Source: Xanthomonas sp. 10-10 | Lineage (GTDB): Bacteria > Pseudomonadota > Gammaproteobacteria > Xanthomonadales > Xanthomonadaceae | Assembly: GCF_040182365.1 (NCBI RefSeq) | Contig: NZ_CP144460.1 | Span: 3,906,001 to 3,970,000 of the forward strand | Direction: 5' to 3' | Length of the DNA stretch: 64,000 nt | The notes under the pieces: model-generated | What the model saw: the letters and a program-made list of their open reading frames with translations, nothing else | Told to the model about the DNA's origin: nothing | Databases searched by the model: none | Shown here: piece after piece, positions 1-8,156 of the stretch | Layout of the letters: the number at the start of each line of letters is the position of its first letter | How positions within the stretch are numbered: position 1 is the first letter of the stretch | Position numbers and translations under genes: made by a program

Positions 1-435
1 TCTCCCCAGGGACCCGGGTGCGCCAGTCGCACTGTGCGCAGCCTCGCGCAACAGTGATGCGACAGCGCTAGCAACCCTCTACGACACCCCTTGATCAAAC
101 CGGTGATGCGATACCTGCATCGCCGGTCCTGCGCCGTCCACCCCTAGACGTCCGAGATGTCGCGTCATAGTTGCTATAAGGATTTACGACAGCGCCGCAC
201 CCAACTTGATGGGTGACGACAACGCCGCGAAGCCGGCCCCGACACGCGTAGGGAGAATCACTGACAGCACGCAGAGCCACGCACCGATCGGCGCACGTAT
301 GGCATTGATGGAAAAGAGGATTTTCAGGCGACCCTACGTTGCAGTGCAACATGCACGTTAGCGGACACAACAACACGCAACGCGCCCAGCGCACCACCAC
401 GACGTGGCAGAGACCGCTAGACGAATCGCGAATCC
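1..435. other. Left-edge stretch without a recognised gene
   Basis: No convincing gene is seen here. A 101-codon open frame on the minus strand (95-400) has a cysteine- and arginine-rich translation without family resemblance and is more likely chance. The end of the stretch carries GAATC-type Xanthomonas intergenic repeat words next to the stop of the small gene that begins at 720. Confidence 0.5.
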
Positions 436-720
436 CTACTCGCCAATCCCGGCCTCATCCCCCTGCTGCGCAAACCACGCCGCCGAATGCACGTCTTCTG
501 CGGCCACTTCCAGTGCCTGACGCAACACCGCCAACGGAATCTGCACCGGCATTGCGCCGGCTTGCAGCGCCACCCACAGCGATTCGTCCTGCGGGTCCGC
601 CAGCACCGTCAGCACGGCGTGCTCGCGCCCGTCGATGTTGGCCGACAGTTGCAACGACATGCCGCCATCGGGTTCGGGCGACCAGAGTCTGCTGAGCGGC
701 GGGCGTGCTGGCTCGGTCAT
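436..720 (-). CDS. Small conserved-type hypothetical protein downstream of cysB
   Basis: This 94-residue protein starts 10 nt after the stop of cysB on the same strand and is therefore probably cotranscribed with it. It has no signal peptide or membrane segment. The translation is acidic and soluble, with a predicted beta-strand section (SLQLSANIDG, HAVLTVLADPQ) and a C-terminal helix (LRQALEVAAEDVHSAAWFA). I do not recognise a family. The codon use matches its neighbours, and the tight spacing behind a regulator argues that it is a real gene. Nothing in the sequence assigns it a function, so a role in sulfur metabolism would be guilt by association only. Confidence 0.6.
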   Translation of the reverse strand: MTEPARPPLSRLWSPEPDGGMSLQLSANIDGREHAVLTVLADPQDESLWVALQAGAMPVQIPLAVLRQALEVAAEDVHSAAWFAQQGDEAGIGE

Positions 721-730
721 CGCGTGGCGC

Positions 731-1711
731 TCAACTGGTGATGGTCTGGGTCAGCGATTCCCAGGTCGGCGGCAGCGGCCAGTTCGGCGCCTGGTTGCCA
801 TCCAGCACGCGTCGCAGGTCGCGCTTGTCGATCTGCGGCGCCAGCACATGCACCAGATCCAGCGCGTAATCGCGCAGCACGCGGTCGCGCGGCAGCACCG
901 CCCAGGCGATGCATTCGGCAATCGGCGCCGGCGCCGGCCAGGCGCGCAGGTCTTCGTCATTGGCGTTGACCGCCATTTCGGCCACCAGCCCCACGCCGAG
1001 CCCGGCGCGCACATAGGTCTTGATCAGGTCCGCATCCAGCGCGGTTAACGCAATGCTCGGCTCCAGCCCGACCTGCGCGAACGCCCGCTGCAGCGACGAG
1101 CCCGGCCGGGTGGACGATTCGTAGCTGATCAGCGGGTGCCCGGACAGCGCCTGCATGTCCGGCGCCACCCGCGTATCCAGCGCATGCCCGCGCGGCACGA
1201 TCACCAGTCGCCGCCAGCGATACAGCGGCACCGCGATGCCCGCACTGGGCTCGCCGCCGGCGGTGCTGACCACCGCGATATCGGCATCGCCCTGGCTGAG
1301 CAGGTCCAGCGCCGCGCTTTCGGCCGCCTGCTGCAGATGCACGCTCACCTGCGGGTAGGCGTGCTTGATCTGCGCCACCGCCGGCGGCAGCACGAAGCGC
1401 GCCTGGGTATGGGTGGTGGTCAGGGTCAACTGGCCCTGGCTTTCGCGGCGCTGGTTGGCCGCGTAGGTGCGGATGTTGTTGGCTTCCGACAGCACCGCAC
1501 GTGCGCGTTCGATGACCTCCACCCCGGCCGGCGTCACCGCGTCCAGGCTGCGGCCCTTGCGCACGAACAACAGGAAGCCCAGCTCGTCTTCCAGCTGCTT
1601 GAGCTGCTTGGACAGGCCGGGCTGGGTGGCGTGCACGCGCGCGGCCGCCAGCGTGATGTTCAGCTCGGCATCGGCGATGGCCACCAGGTAGCGAAGTTGG
1701 GTCAGCGTCAT
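731..1711 (-). CDS. cysB: LysR-type transcriptional regulator CysB
   Basis: This 326-residue LysR-family regulator matches the usual CysB length (about 324). Residues 1-60 form the winged helix-turn-helix (MTLTQLRYLVAIADAELNIT, ATQPGLSKQLKQLEDELG), and residues from about 90 form the inducer-binding domain, beginning TTHTQARFVLPP, a CysB/Cbl hallmark. CysB activates sulfate assimilation and cysteine biosynthesis genes in response to N-acetylserine or O-acetylserine. It is divergent from cysG-cysK, two expected targets, across a 163-bp gap holding an ATA-N9-TAT dyad. The ATG start fits the family N-terminus exactly. Confidence 0.92.
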   Translation of the reverse strand: MTLTQLRYLVAIADAELNITLAAARVHATQPGLSKQLKQLEDELGFLLFVRKGRSLDAVTPAGVEVIERARAVLSEANNIRTYAANQRRESQGQLTLTTTHTQARFVLPPAVAQIKHAYPQVSVHLQQAAESAALDLLSQGDADIAVVSTAGGEPSAGIAVPLYRWRRLVIVPRGHALDTRVAPDMQALSGHPLISYESSTRPGSSLQRAFAQVGLEPSIALTALDADLIKTYVRAGLGVGLVAEMAVNANDEDLRAWPAPAPIAECIAWAVLPRDRVLRDYALDLVHVLAPQIDKRDLRRVLDGNQAPNWPLPPTWESLTQTITS

Positions 1712-1781
1712 GGGCTTATATCCAAAAAAGCGCGAGGCGCTACAAGGACATCGACTGTAGAGGAGTTCGGCGGGCCAGCTT

Positions 1782-1796
1782 ATAACCGAACGCTAT
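1782..1796. promoter_or_regulatory. Candidate LysR-type (CysB) binding dyad
   Basis: Between cysB and cysG there is an ATA-N9-TAT inverted repeat of the general LysR box type (T-N11-A). Its position, about 70 bp from cysB and 80 bp from cysG, suits autoregulation or activation. This is pattern-based only; the CysB consensus is loose. Confidence 0.35.
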
Positions 1797-1874
1797 TTTT
1801 AGGGCGCATGAAGTCATTTCCGACAGCTATAAGCCGGCGTTACGGTCTGGCCCTCCCTTCGATGCTCCCGGTCC

Positions 1875-3077
1875 GTGACCTCTGTGTTCCCGCTTCTTGC
1901 CGACCTGCGTGGCCGTGCCGTCCTGGTGGTCGGTGGCGGTGCCGATGCCGAACGCGCCACCGCCAACCTGCTGCAGGCCGGTGCGCTGCCGCTGGTCGGC
2001 GCCCCGCAACTGACCCCGCAGTTGCAGCAGTGGGCGCAGGCTGGGCGGATCCGGTGGCTGCCCGGCCACTTCGAGCCGGCCTGGCTGGCGCTGCCGGATT
2101 CCCCGGTCTGGCTCACCATCGCCGCCAGCGAGCAGCCGCACCCCAACGATGCCCTGCGCGCCGCAGCAAGCCGCCACCGCCTGTTGACCCACAATGCGGC
2201 ACCTACCGCATCCGCAACTGCCTCGGCACCCTCCCCCGCGCCGCAGACCGGTATCGCCCCGCTCTCTCCCGGCAGCGTGACCCTGGTCGGTGCCGGCCCA
2301 GGCGACCCCGGCCTGCTCACGCGCCACGCCATGCGCGCACTGCGGCAGGCCGAGGTGGTGCTGTACGACCGCCTGGTCAGCCCCCAGATCCTGCAACTGG
2401 CCCGTCGCGATGCGTTGTGCGTGGAAGTCGGCAAGGCTGCGCAAGGCCATAGCACCCGCCAGGAACAGATCCATGCGCTGATGCTGGAACATGCCCGCGC
2501 CGGACGTCGGGTGGTGCGGCTCAAAGGTGGCGACCCGTTCGTGTTCGGCCGCGGCGGCGAAGAGCTGGAATTCCTGCGCGCGCATGGCATCGGCTTTCGG
2601 GTTGTCCCCGGCATCACCGCCGCCCTCGCCTGCGCCGCGTATGCCGGCATCCCGCTCACCCATCGCGATCACGCGCAGTCGCTGCGCCTGATCACCGCGC
2701 ACTGCAAGGATTCGCTGGACACGCTGGACTGGCAGGCGCTGGGCCAGGAGCGCCAGACCCTGGCGTTCTACATGGGCGTGGCGGGCCTGGACGGCATCCA
2801 GCAGCGCCTGCTGCAGGCCGGCCGCGCGCCGACCACGCCATTCGCACTGGTGGAAAACGGCTCGCGCCCGCAGCAACGGGTGATCACCGGCACGCTCGCC
2901 ACCCTGGCCAGCACCGCGCGGCAGTTGCAGGTGCAGGCGCCCGCCTTGTTGATCCTGGGCGAAGTGACCGCGCTGGCGCCAGCGCTGCACTGGTTTGGCG
3001 CCACGCCGGTGAGCGCGACGCTGCCACACTCACCCATCGCAACGCCCGACACGCCCACACTGGCCCACGCAGCCTGA
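1875..3077 (+). CDS. cysG: Siroheme synthase CysG with shortened, possibly inactive N-terminal domain
   Basis: This is a 400-residue protein with a GTG start. Residues 1-105 form a Rossmann domain with the NAD-binding glycine motif ([20 protein letters not shown]), as in precorrin-2 dehydrogenase. Residues 110-132 are an Ala/Pro/Thr-rich linker. Residues 134-380 are a complete uroporphyrinogen-III C-methyltransferase ([51 protein letters not shown]). The methyltransferase makes precorrin-2 from uroporphyrinogen III on the way to siroheme, the cofactor of sulfite reductase. E. coli CysG has about 457 residues; the central dimerisation/chelatase segment is missing here, and the conserved Asp of the VVDAP motif aligns with Ala108. 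It is followed by cysK after 15 nt, in one operon. Confidence 0.88.
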   Translation: MTSVFPLLADLRGRAVLVVGGGADAERATANLLQAGALPLVGAPQLTPQLQQWAQAGRIRWLPGHFEPAWLALPDSPVWLTIAASEQPHPNDALRAAASRHRLLTHNAAPTASATASAPSPAPQTGIAPLSPGSVTLVGAGPGDPGLLTRHAMRALRQAEVVLYDRLVSPQILQLARRDALCVEVGKAAQGHSTRQEQIHALMLEHARAGRRVVRLKGGDPFVFGRGGEELEFLRAHGIGFRVVPGITAALACAAYAGIPLTHRDHAQSLRLITAHCKDSLDTLDWQALGQERQTLAFYMGVAGLDGIQQRLLQAGRAPTTPFALVENGSRPQQRVITGTLATLASTARQLQVQAPALLILGEVTALAPALHWFGATPVSATLPHSPIATPDTPTLAHAA

Positions 3078-3092
3078 TCCGACGGAGACCCC

Positions 3093-4052
3093 ATGGCCCT
3101 GTACGACAACATCCTCGACACCATCGGCCGCACCCCGGTGGTCAAACTCCACCGCCTCGCCCCGGGCAACGTGTCCCTGTACGTCAAGGTGGAATCGTTC
3201 AACCCCGGCGGCTCGGTCAAGGACCGCCTGGCATTGGCGATCATCCTGGACGCCGAGCAGCGCGGCCTGCTCAAGCCCGGCGACACCATTGTCGAAGCCA
3301 CCTCCGGCAACACCGGCGTGGCGCTGGCCATGGTCGCCGCCGCACGCGGCTACAAGTTCGTCGCCACCATGGTGGAAACCTTCTCCATCGAGCGCCGCAA
3401 GCTGATGCGCGCCTACGGTGCCAAGGTCATCCTGACCCCGGCCGCCGAGCGCGGCAGCGGCATGGTGCGCAAGGCCAAGGAACTGGCCGAGCAACATGGC
3501 TGGTTCCTGGCCAGCCAGTTCGCCAACCCGGCCAACCCGGCCTACCACCGCAACACCACCGCCGCCGAAATCCTGCGCGACTTCGCCGGCCACCGGCTGG
3601 ACCATTTCGTCACCGGCTGGGGCACCGGCGGCACGCTCACCGGCGTGGGCGAAGTGCTGCGCGTGGCGCGCCCGGAAGTGCGCATCACCGCCAGCGAACC
3701 GGCCGGTGCGGCGTTACTGCAAGGCCAGGACTGGAAACCGCACAAGATCCAGGGCTGGACCCCCGACTTCGTGCCCGACGTGCTCAATCGCGAGGTTGCG
3801 CACGACGTGCTGAGCGTGGAAGACACCGACGCGATCACCATCGCACGCCGGCTGGCCGCCGAAGAAGGCATCTTCACCGGCATCTCCGGCGGCGCCACTG
3901 TCGCCACTGCGTTACGCGTGGCCGAATCCGCCGCTCCAGGCGCGGTGATCCTGGCGATGCTGCCCGACACCGGCGAGCGCTACTTCTCCACCCCGCTGTT
4001 TGCCGACATCAACGAAGGCTCGGACGACGACTGGCTGGCTGGCCTGCCCTGA
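3093..4052 (+). CDS. cysK: Cysteine synthase (O-acetylserine sulfhydrylase)
   Basis: This 319-residue PLP enzyme converts O-acetylserine plus sulfide to cysteine. The PLP-binding lysine is K43 in NPGGSVKDRLAL. The substrate loop is EATSGNTG (68-75), and the phosphate-binding glycine loop is GWGTGGTLTG near residue 177. The C-terminal GIFTGISGGA and LPDTGERY motifs are typical of CysK. The ATG is preceded by a GGAG ribosome site (cggagacccc). It lies 15 nt behind cysG and is closed by a strong terminator. The length and motifs fit the CysK/CysM family, and CysK is more likely than CysM from the context. Confidence 0.93.
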   Translation: MALYDNILDTIGRTPVVKLHRLAPGNVSLYVKVESFNPGGSVKDRLALAIILDAEQRGLLKPGDTIVEATSGNTGVALAMVAAARGYKFVATMVETFSIERRKLMRAYGAKVILTPAAERGSGMVRKAKELAEQHGWFLASQFANPANPAYHRNTTAAEILRDFAGHRLDHFVTGWGTGGTLTGVGEVLRVARPEVRITASEPAGAALLQGQDWKPHKIQGWTPDFVPDVLNREVAHDVLSVEDTDAITIARRLAAEEGIFTGISGGATVATALRVAESAAPGAVILAMLPDTGERYFSTPLFADINEGSDDDWLAGLP

Positions 4053-4073
4053 TCGGCTGGTTGGTGGCATTGG

Positions 4074-4103
4074 AAGGCCGCGCATCTGGCGCGGCCTTTT
4101 TTA
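4074..4103 (+). terminator. Rho-independent terminator of cysG-cysK
   Basis: A 10-bp perfect stem (aaggccgcgc / gcgcggcctt, 5-nt loop) is followed by a run of T, 22 nt after the cysK stop. Confidence 0.9.
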
Positions 4104-4778
4104 TCCGCGACCAGCCACCCGGCAAGCGCATTCGTTCGGCAGGCCCGAGCATGGTCCTGCGCGCCTTGTCGCCGCGGCCACTTCGCATCGCCCGGCTGCG
4201 GTTACGCACACCGCAGTTCCGCGCAGTGCGGACCACATGCCGGGCTTCCCAGCTGCCGGACGCAATCGGCCTTGCGCCGCCGTGACGAACCCGGGTTGAG
4301 AGGTAACGTCAGCAGACGAACCGGGCACAACACGTCAGCCAGCTGCAGCAGTGCCTGCGCAGCGTCATCAGCGCCAGGCACCGCACCGCATCCTTGCCGC
4401 ACATCGGGCGCTGCCCCCAGGCCCTGATGGCGGGTCTGCAATCGAAACGCGCCGCGCCAGCCAATCGATACCGGCACGATGGCTCCAAGTGCGACGGCAA
4501 TGCCGCGCGTACCCGCCCTTGCACGGCGATGGAGCAATGACGAGGTGGGTGTGGCGGTGACCGGCAAACGTGGATGTCCGGCCGTGCTGGGCACGGTATT
4601 GCTTCAGACCAGCGCACGCCAACCCCGGAACGCGCTCGCAACGCGCCGCACCGGACTCGATGTTCCTGCCTCCAGTCCCGCTGCCATACCTCGCTCCCGG
4701 CCACACATTGCGTTGCGGTGATGCATTCCCCTACGTGTCAAGGAAACGTTAGGATGTCCGCCGTTCTGCAGGGAGAGT
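4104..4778. other. 675-bp stretch without a recognised gene
   Basis: Several overlapping open frames of 70-170 codons exist on both strands. All have Arg/Pro/Ala-rich translations typical of GC-rich shadow frames, none with a credible ribosome site plus family similarity. No RNA gene or repeat was recognised. It may be remnant DNA or a long intergenic spacer. Confidence 0.5.
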
Positions 4779-5288
4779 GTGGTGAGCAAGCAATCGTACG
4801 GACACGGCGGCACGCGCAACGCACGCGCGCCGTGGCTGGTGATGATCACCTCGCCCGTGCACTTCGCTGTGACGCTGGCCCTGGGTGCCTGGCTGCAGCG
4901 GCGGTTCGACCTGCCGTTGCCGCCGCCGGAGCTGTTGGCCTGGATCGAACTGCTCGGCGGCATCGTTGCCTGCCTGGGACTTGCACTGGCGGTGAACTGC
5001 TTTGTGCTGTTTGCGCGCCGTCGCACCACCATCCTGCCGAGCGGCCAGCCCTCGCGGCTGGTGCTCACCGGGCCATACCGCTTCACCCGTAACCCGATGT
5101 ATCTGGCCCTGATCCTCAGCTATCTGGGCCTGACCGTGCAGATGGGATATCTGTGGGGCGTGCTGTTGTTGCCGCTACCGTGGCTGGGGCTGCAGTTCTA
5201 TCTGATCCCGTTCGAAGAAGGCCGCTTGCACGCCGAATTCGGCCGTGCCTACAGCGAGTACCGCACGCGCGTGCGCCGCTGGCTCTGA
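4779..5288 (+). CDS. ICMT/phospholipid-methyltransferase-like membrane protein
   Basis: This protein of about 169 residues starts at GTG 4779 or at the adjacent in-frame GTG 4782, behind a GGGAG ribosome site. There are hydrophobic segments at about residues 18-38, 52-78 and 103-142. The C-terminal half carries the isoprenylcysteine-carboxylmethyltransferase/PEMT family pattern: GPYRFTRNPMYLALIL followed by PFEEGRLHAEFGRAYSEYRTRVRRWL, where the Arg-Asn-Pro-Met-Tyr and Glu-Glu residues build the SAM site. Bacterial members methylate lipids or unknown small substrates; the substrate here cannot be told. The gene stands alone between two intergenic spaces. Confidence 0.78.
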   Translation: MVSKQSYGHGGTRNARAPWLVMITSPVHFAVTLALGAWLQRRFDLPLPPPELLAWIELLGGIVACLGLALAVNCFVLFARRRTTILPSGQPSRLVLTGPYRFTRNPMYLALILSYLGLTVQMGYLWGVLLLPLPWLGLQFYLIPFEEGRLHAEFGRAYSEYRTRVRRWL

Positions 5289-5545
5289 GGCGCACGCGCC
5301 GGGTTGCGATGCGATGCCGACGTGACCGTCATGGGCGCCGGCAACACCCTTGCGCCAGCGATAAATTATTCCAATCGCTGGCGCGCCTGTTTCGCCGGAA
5401 AGCCGCGCTGTCGGTCGATCCTTGCTGCGCCTCCAGCGCCGTTCGCGGCTGTCGCAGCGGGTGAGATGAATGGCCCCTAGCGTGGGGCTCCGCGACGCCT
5501 GACCCCATCACGCGTTCATCATTCAAATCCCATAACTATCGCGCC

Positions 5546-6085
5546 ATGAGAATCGAAGTCTGGCAAGGCGACATCACCGAACTGGACGTTGACGTCATCG
5601 TCAACGCCGCAAACGAATCACTGCTGGGCGGTGGTGGCGTCGATGGCGCCATCCACCGTGCTGCCGGCCCGCGCCTGCTGCAAGCCTGCGAGGCGTTGCC
5701 GCAGGTGCGCCCGGGCGTGCGCTGCCCCACCGGCGAAATCCGCATCACCGACGGGTTCGACCTGAAGGCGCGCCACGTATTTCATACGGTCGGGCCGGTA
5801 TGGCGCGACGGCAAGCACAACGAGCCGGAGCAGCTGGCCAACTGCTACTGGCAGTCGCTCAAGCTTGCCGAGCAGATGATGCTGCATTCGATTGCGTTCC
5901 CGGCCATCAGCTGCGGCATCTACGGCTATCCGCTATACCAGGCTGCACGGATTGCGGTCACTGAAACGCGCGACTGGCAGCGCTCGCACAAGGTGCCCAA
6001 GCACATCGTGCTGGTGGCCTATAACGAGGCAACCTACAAGGCATATCAGCAGGCACTGGCAACGCAGGACACCGCCGCTGCCTGA
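5546..6085 (+). CDS. Macro-domain protein, probable O-acetyl-ADP-ribose deacetylase
   Basis: This 179-residue single macro domain is of the YmdB/MacroD type. Signature residues are [20 protein letters not shown] (residues 7-26), [14 protein letters not shown] (30-43) and the second ribose/phosphate loop [12 protein letters not shown] (about 116-127). Such enzymes hydrolyse O-acetyl-ADP-ribose and can remove ADP-ribose from acidic residues; YmdB also modulates RNase III in E. coli. The Asn in NAAN and the Asp in GVDGA, which serve catalysis in this class, are present. It is monocistronic with its own downstream hairpin. The start is unambiguous ([11 protein letters not shown]). Confidence 0.88.
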   Translation: MRIEVWQGDITELDVDVIVNAANESLLGGGGVDGAIHRAAGPRLLQACEALPQVRPGVRCPTGEIRITDGFDLKARHVFHTVGPVWRDGKHNEPEQLANCYWQSLKLAEQMMLHSIAFPAISCGIYGYPLYQAARIAVTETRDWQRSHKVPKHIVLVAYNEATYKAYQQALATQDTAAA

Positions 6086-6110
6086 GCGCTGTGTCCTGCA
6101 GGTTGCACTG

Positions 6111-6140
6111 ACGAGCGCCGCAAGGCGCTCGTTGCGTTTT
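6111..6140 (+). terminator. Hairpin terminator after the macro-domain gene
   Basis: A 9-bp stem acgagcgcc / ggcgctcgt with a GCAA tetraloop is followed by tgcgtttt, 26 nt after the stop codon. Confidence 0.7.
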
Positions 6141-6440
6141 GGCAACTCGCGTTGCATCGTCCCTCGACCCAGAGACAATCGATGTGCAGCGAACGCTGTG
6201 CAGCTAACTCGATGCATGGCATGGCATTGCCCTGTCGCACCGGGAGCGCAAACAAACCATCGTCAGCGATGTAGCTGGGCGTCGCAGGCGGGCAGACGGG
6301 CAGACGGGCGCAGCGGACACCGTATCCGCATCGTGCATGCCAACCCGGGAGCGGCGGCCCCCGCCCACGTCTGCGCAGTTATCTAAATGCGCTGCTCCGG
6401 GCCGACCCACAGCTCGGTCGATCCGCGCGTGGACATGCAA
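6141..6440. other. Intergenic stretch between convergent genes
   Basis: There is no gene-like frame and no RNA gene recognised. Only the flanking terminators of the macro-domain gene and of the aldolase gene are seen. Confidence 0.5.
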
Positions 6441-6469
6441 TAAAAAACGCCGGCATCGCTGCCGGCGTT
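6441..6469 (-). terminator. Terminator of the aldolase gene
   Basis: A 10-bp stem aacgccggca / tgccggcgtt with a 4-nt loop has, on the minus strand, a following T run (ttttttatt). It lies about 43 nt after the stop of the aldolase gene. Confidence 0.88.
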
Positions 6470-6511
6470 CTGGTTTACGGACGACGCGGCCCTGCGGCCG
6501 CGATCAACCGA

Positions 6512-7516
6512 TCAGCCCTTCCACTTGCCCAGCGCCGCCAGGCCATTTTCCTTGGCGCGCTCATAGATGATCTGCTGCGCCTTGGCGAAGTTGCCGGTCA
6601 TGTCCTTGGCCCACAGCTTCAGCGCAGCCTGCTGCATCGCGCGGCCGTAGGAGAAGCTCAGCGGCCACGGCAGGTTGCCGAGCTGGTGCATTTCGTTGAG
6701 GTGCGCGGTGGATTGCTCGTCGGTCTGGCCGCCGGACAGGAACACGATGCCCGGCAGGATCGCCGGCACGGTCGACTTCAGGCACATCACGGTGGACTCG
6801 GCCACTTCCTCCACGCTGGCCTGCTCTTCGCAGCCCTTGCCGGAGATGACCATCGAAGCCTTCAGGATGGTGCCTTCGAGCACGACGTTCTGCTCGTACA
6901 GCGCGCCGAACAGCGAACGCAGCGTGGCTTCGGTCACTTCGTAGCAGGTCTCGATGTCGTGGTTGCCGTCCATGATCACTTCCGGCTCGACCATCGGCAC
7001 CAGGCCCTGCTCCTGGCACAGCGCCGCATAACGCGCCAGCGCATGCGAGTTGGCCTCGATGCAGGTGCCGGACGGGATGTCTTCGCCGATGTTGATGACC
7101 GCACGCCACTTGGCGAAACGCGCGCCCAACGTGTAGTACTCCTCCAGACGCGCGCGCAGGCCGTCCAGACCTTCGGTGACCAGTTCGCCCGGCATGCCGG
7201 CCAGCGGCTGCGCGCCCTTGTCGACCTTGATGCCCGGGATGATGCCGTGCTCGGCCATGTACTTGGCGAACGGCACGCCGTCCTTGGTCTTCTGACGAAT
7301 GGTCTCGTCGAACAGGATGGCGCCGGAGATGTAATCGCTCAGCTTGGGAGTGGTCAGCAGCAGTTCGCGGTAGGCGCGACGGTTTTCTTCGATATTCTCG
7401 ATGCCGACGCTGGCAAAACGCTTGGCGATCGTGCTGGTCGATTCGTCGATGGCGATGATGCCCTTGCCCGGGGCGACCATGGCCTGGGCGGTTTCGGCAA
7501 GCTGTTCGATGCTCAT
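6512..7516 (-). CDS. fba: Class I fructose-bisphosphate aldolase
   Basis: This protein of 334 residues starts at MSIEQLAETAQAMV, behind CAGGAA; an upstream extension in the same frame lacks similarity. It cleaves fructose-1,6-bisphosphate to glyceraldehyde-3-phosphate and dihydroxyacetone phosphate. It is the class I (Schiff-base) type related to eukaryotic enzymes: GKGIIAIDESTSTIAKRF at residues 20-37, the Schiff-base lysine in GTILKASMVISG, and LSGGQTDEQSTAHLN. It ends with GLAALGKWKG rather than a long tail. It lies downstream of pyk on the same strand but is separated by 640 bp, so it probably has its own promoter. Confidence 0.93.
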   Translation of the reverse strand: MSIEQLAETAQAMVAPGKGIIAIDESTSTIAKRFASVGIENIEENRRAYRELLLTTPKLSDYISGAILFDETIRQKTKDGVPFAKYMAEHGIIPGIKVDKGAQPLAGMPGELVTEGLDGLRARLEEYYTLGARFAKWRAVINIGEDIPSGTCIEANSHALARYAALCQEQGLVPMVEPEVIMDGNHDIETCYEVTEATLRSLFGALYEQNVVLEGTILKASMVISGKGCEEQASVEEVAESTVMCLKSTVPAILPGIVFLSGGQTDEQSTAHLNEMHQLGNLPWPLSFSYGRAMQQAALKLWAKDMTGNFAKAQQIIYERAKENGLAALGKWKG

Positions 7517-7646
7517 GTAGTTCCTGTGGCAGCTGCGGGGGAGAACGAAAGTATAGCGACGAAAGTCGTACACATTCCTTCACGGAATGCCTGCAACCGA
7601 TTACACCTTGCCTGCGTGACAGGATGTGTGGCGCGACGCGCATCGC

Positions 7647-7674
7647 GGGATTCGGGATTCGGGATTCGGGAGTC
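7647..7674 (+). repeat. Tandem GGGATTC heptamers, potential G-quadruplex
   Basis: Three perfect GGGATTC units and a fourth altered one (GGGAGTC) give four GGG tracts separated by 4-nt loops. The repeat lies about 130 bp upstream of the aldolase start. Confidence 0.85.
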
Positions 7675-8081
7675 GTCAAAGCTGAGCATGACGTGCAGCT
7701 TGTTGCTTGCGGTGCTGATGCATTGCGCCAATGAGGTTGAACATGCGCCACGCATGCGTTGGCTGGCGTTTGCGGGTGTTGGTCTGTTGCATGGAGCTGC
7801 CTGCGGCATGCGCTACCAACGTGACGCCGAGCGCCTCCTTCGTCGTCACCGATCCGGTCACACCGCGCGTCGTTCGCCATCCCTTCGTTCCGTCGACGGG
7901 CCTAAAAAAGGAATCGCCGTCGTGGGCAGGTTTCGCCTTGCGACACACATGGCGCGTCCTACCTGCCGCCAGGCAGCGCGGCGGCGATGTTGCGCGGACC
8001 GGGCATTCGCGGGAGACCGCCGTTAGCACCAATCAGACCAGGGCCGGGCGCTTGCCTGCGCGCGGCATCTCCACACAGCAC

Positions 8082-8107
8082 AACGGCGGCCCTGGGGCCG
8101 CCGTTGC
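8082..8107 (-). terminator. Strong hairpin downstream of pyk
   Basis: A perfect 12-bp GC-rich inverted repeat (caacggcggccc / gggccgccgttg) with almost no loop lies 50 nt past the pyk stop. There is no clear T run on the minus strand, so termination is inferred from position and stability. Confidence 0.6.
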
Positions 8108-8156
8108 GTGTGACGTCTTCCGGCTCAGCTCATGCGCCGGCTACCGTCGACGGGGA

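Larger units (their letters stand above)
7517..8156. other. 640-bp intergenic region with G-rich heptamer repeats
   Basis: No supported gene is present; the open frames on the plus strand run on through pyk antisense and are shadows. It contains the GGGATTC tandem repeat (7647-7674) and the perfect 12-bp stem just after pyk (8082-8107). The promoter of the aldolase gene should lie in the first 100 bp. Confidence 0.5.

Noticed and set aside
95-400. 101-codon minus-strand frame at the left edge
   Set aside because: No ribosome site, atypical composition, no family.
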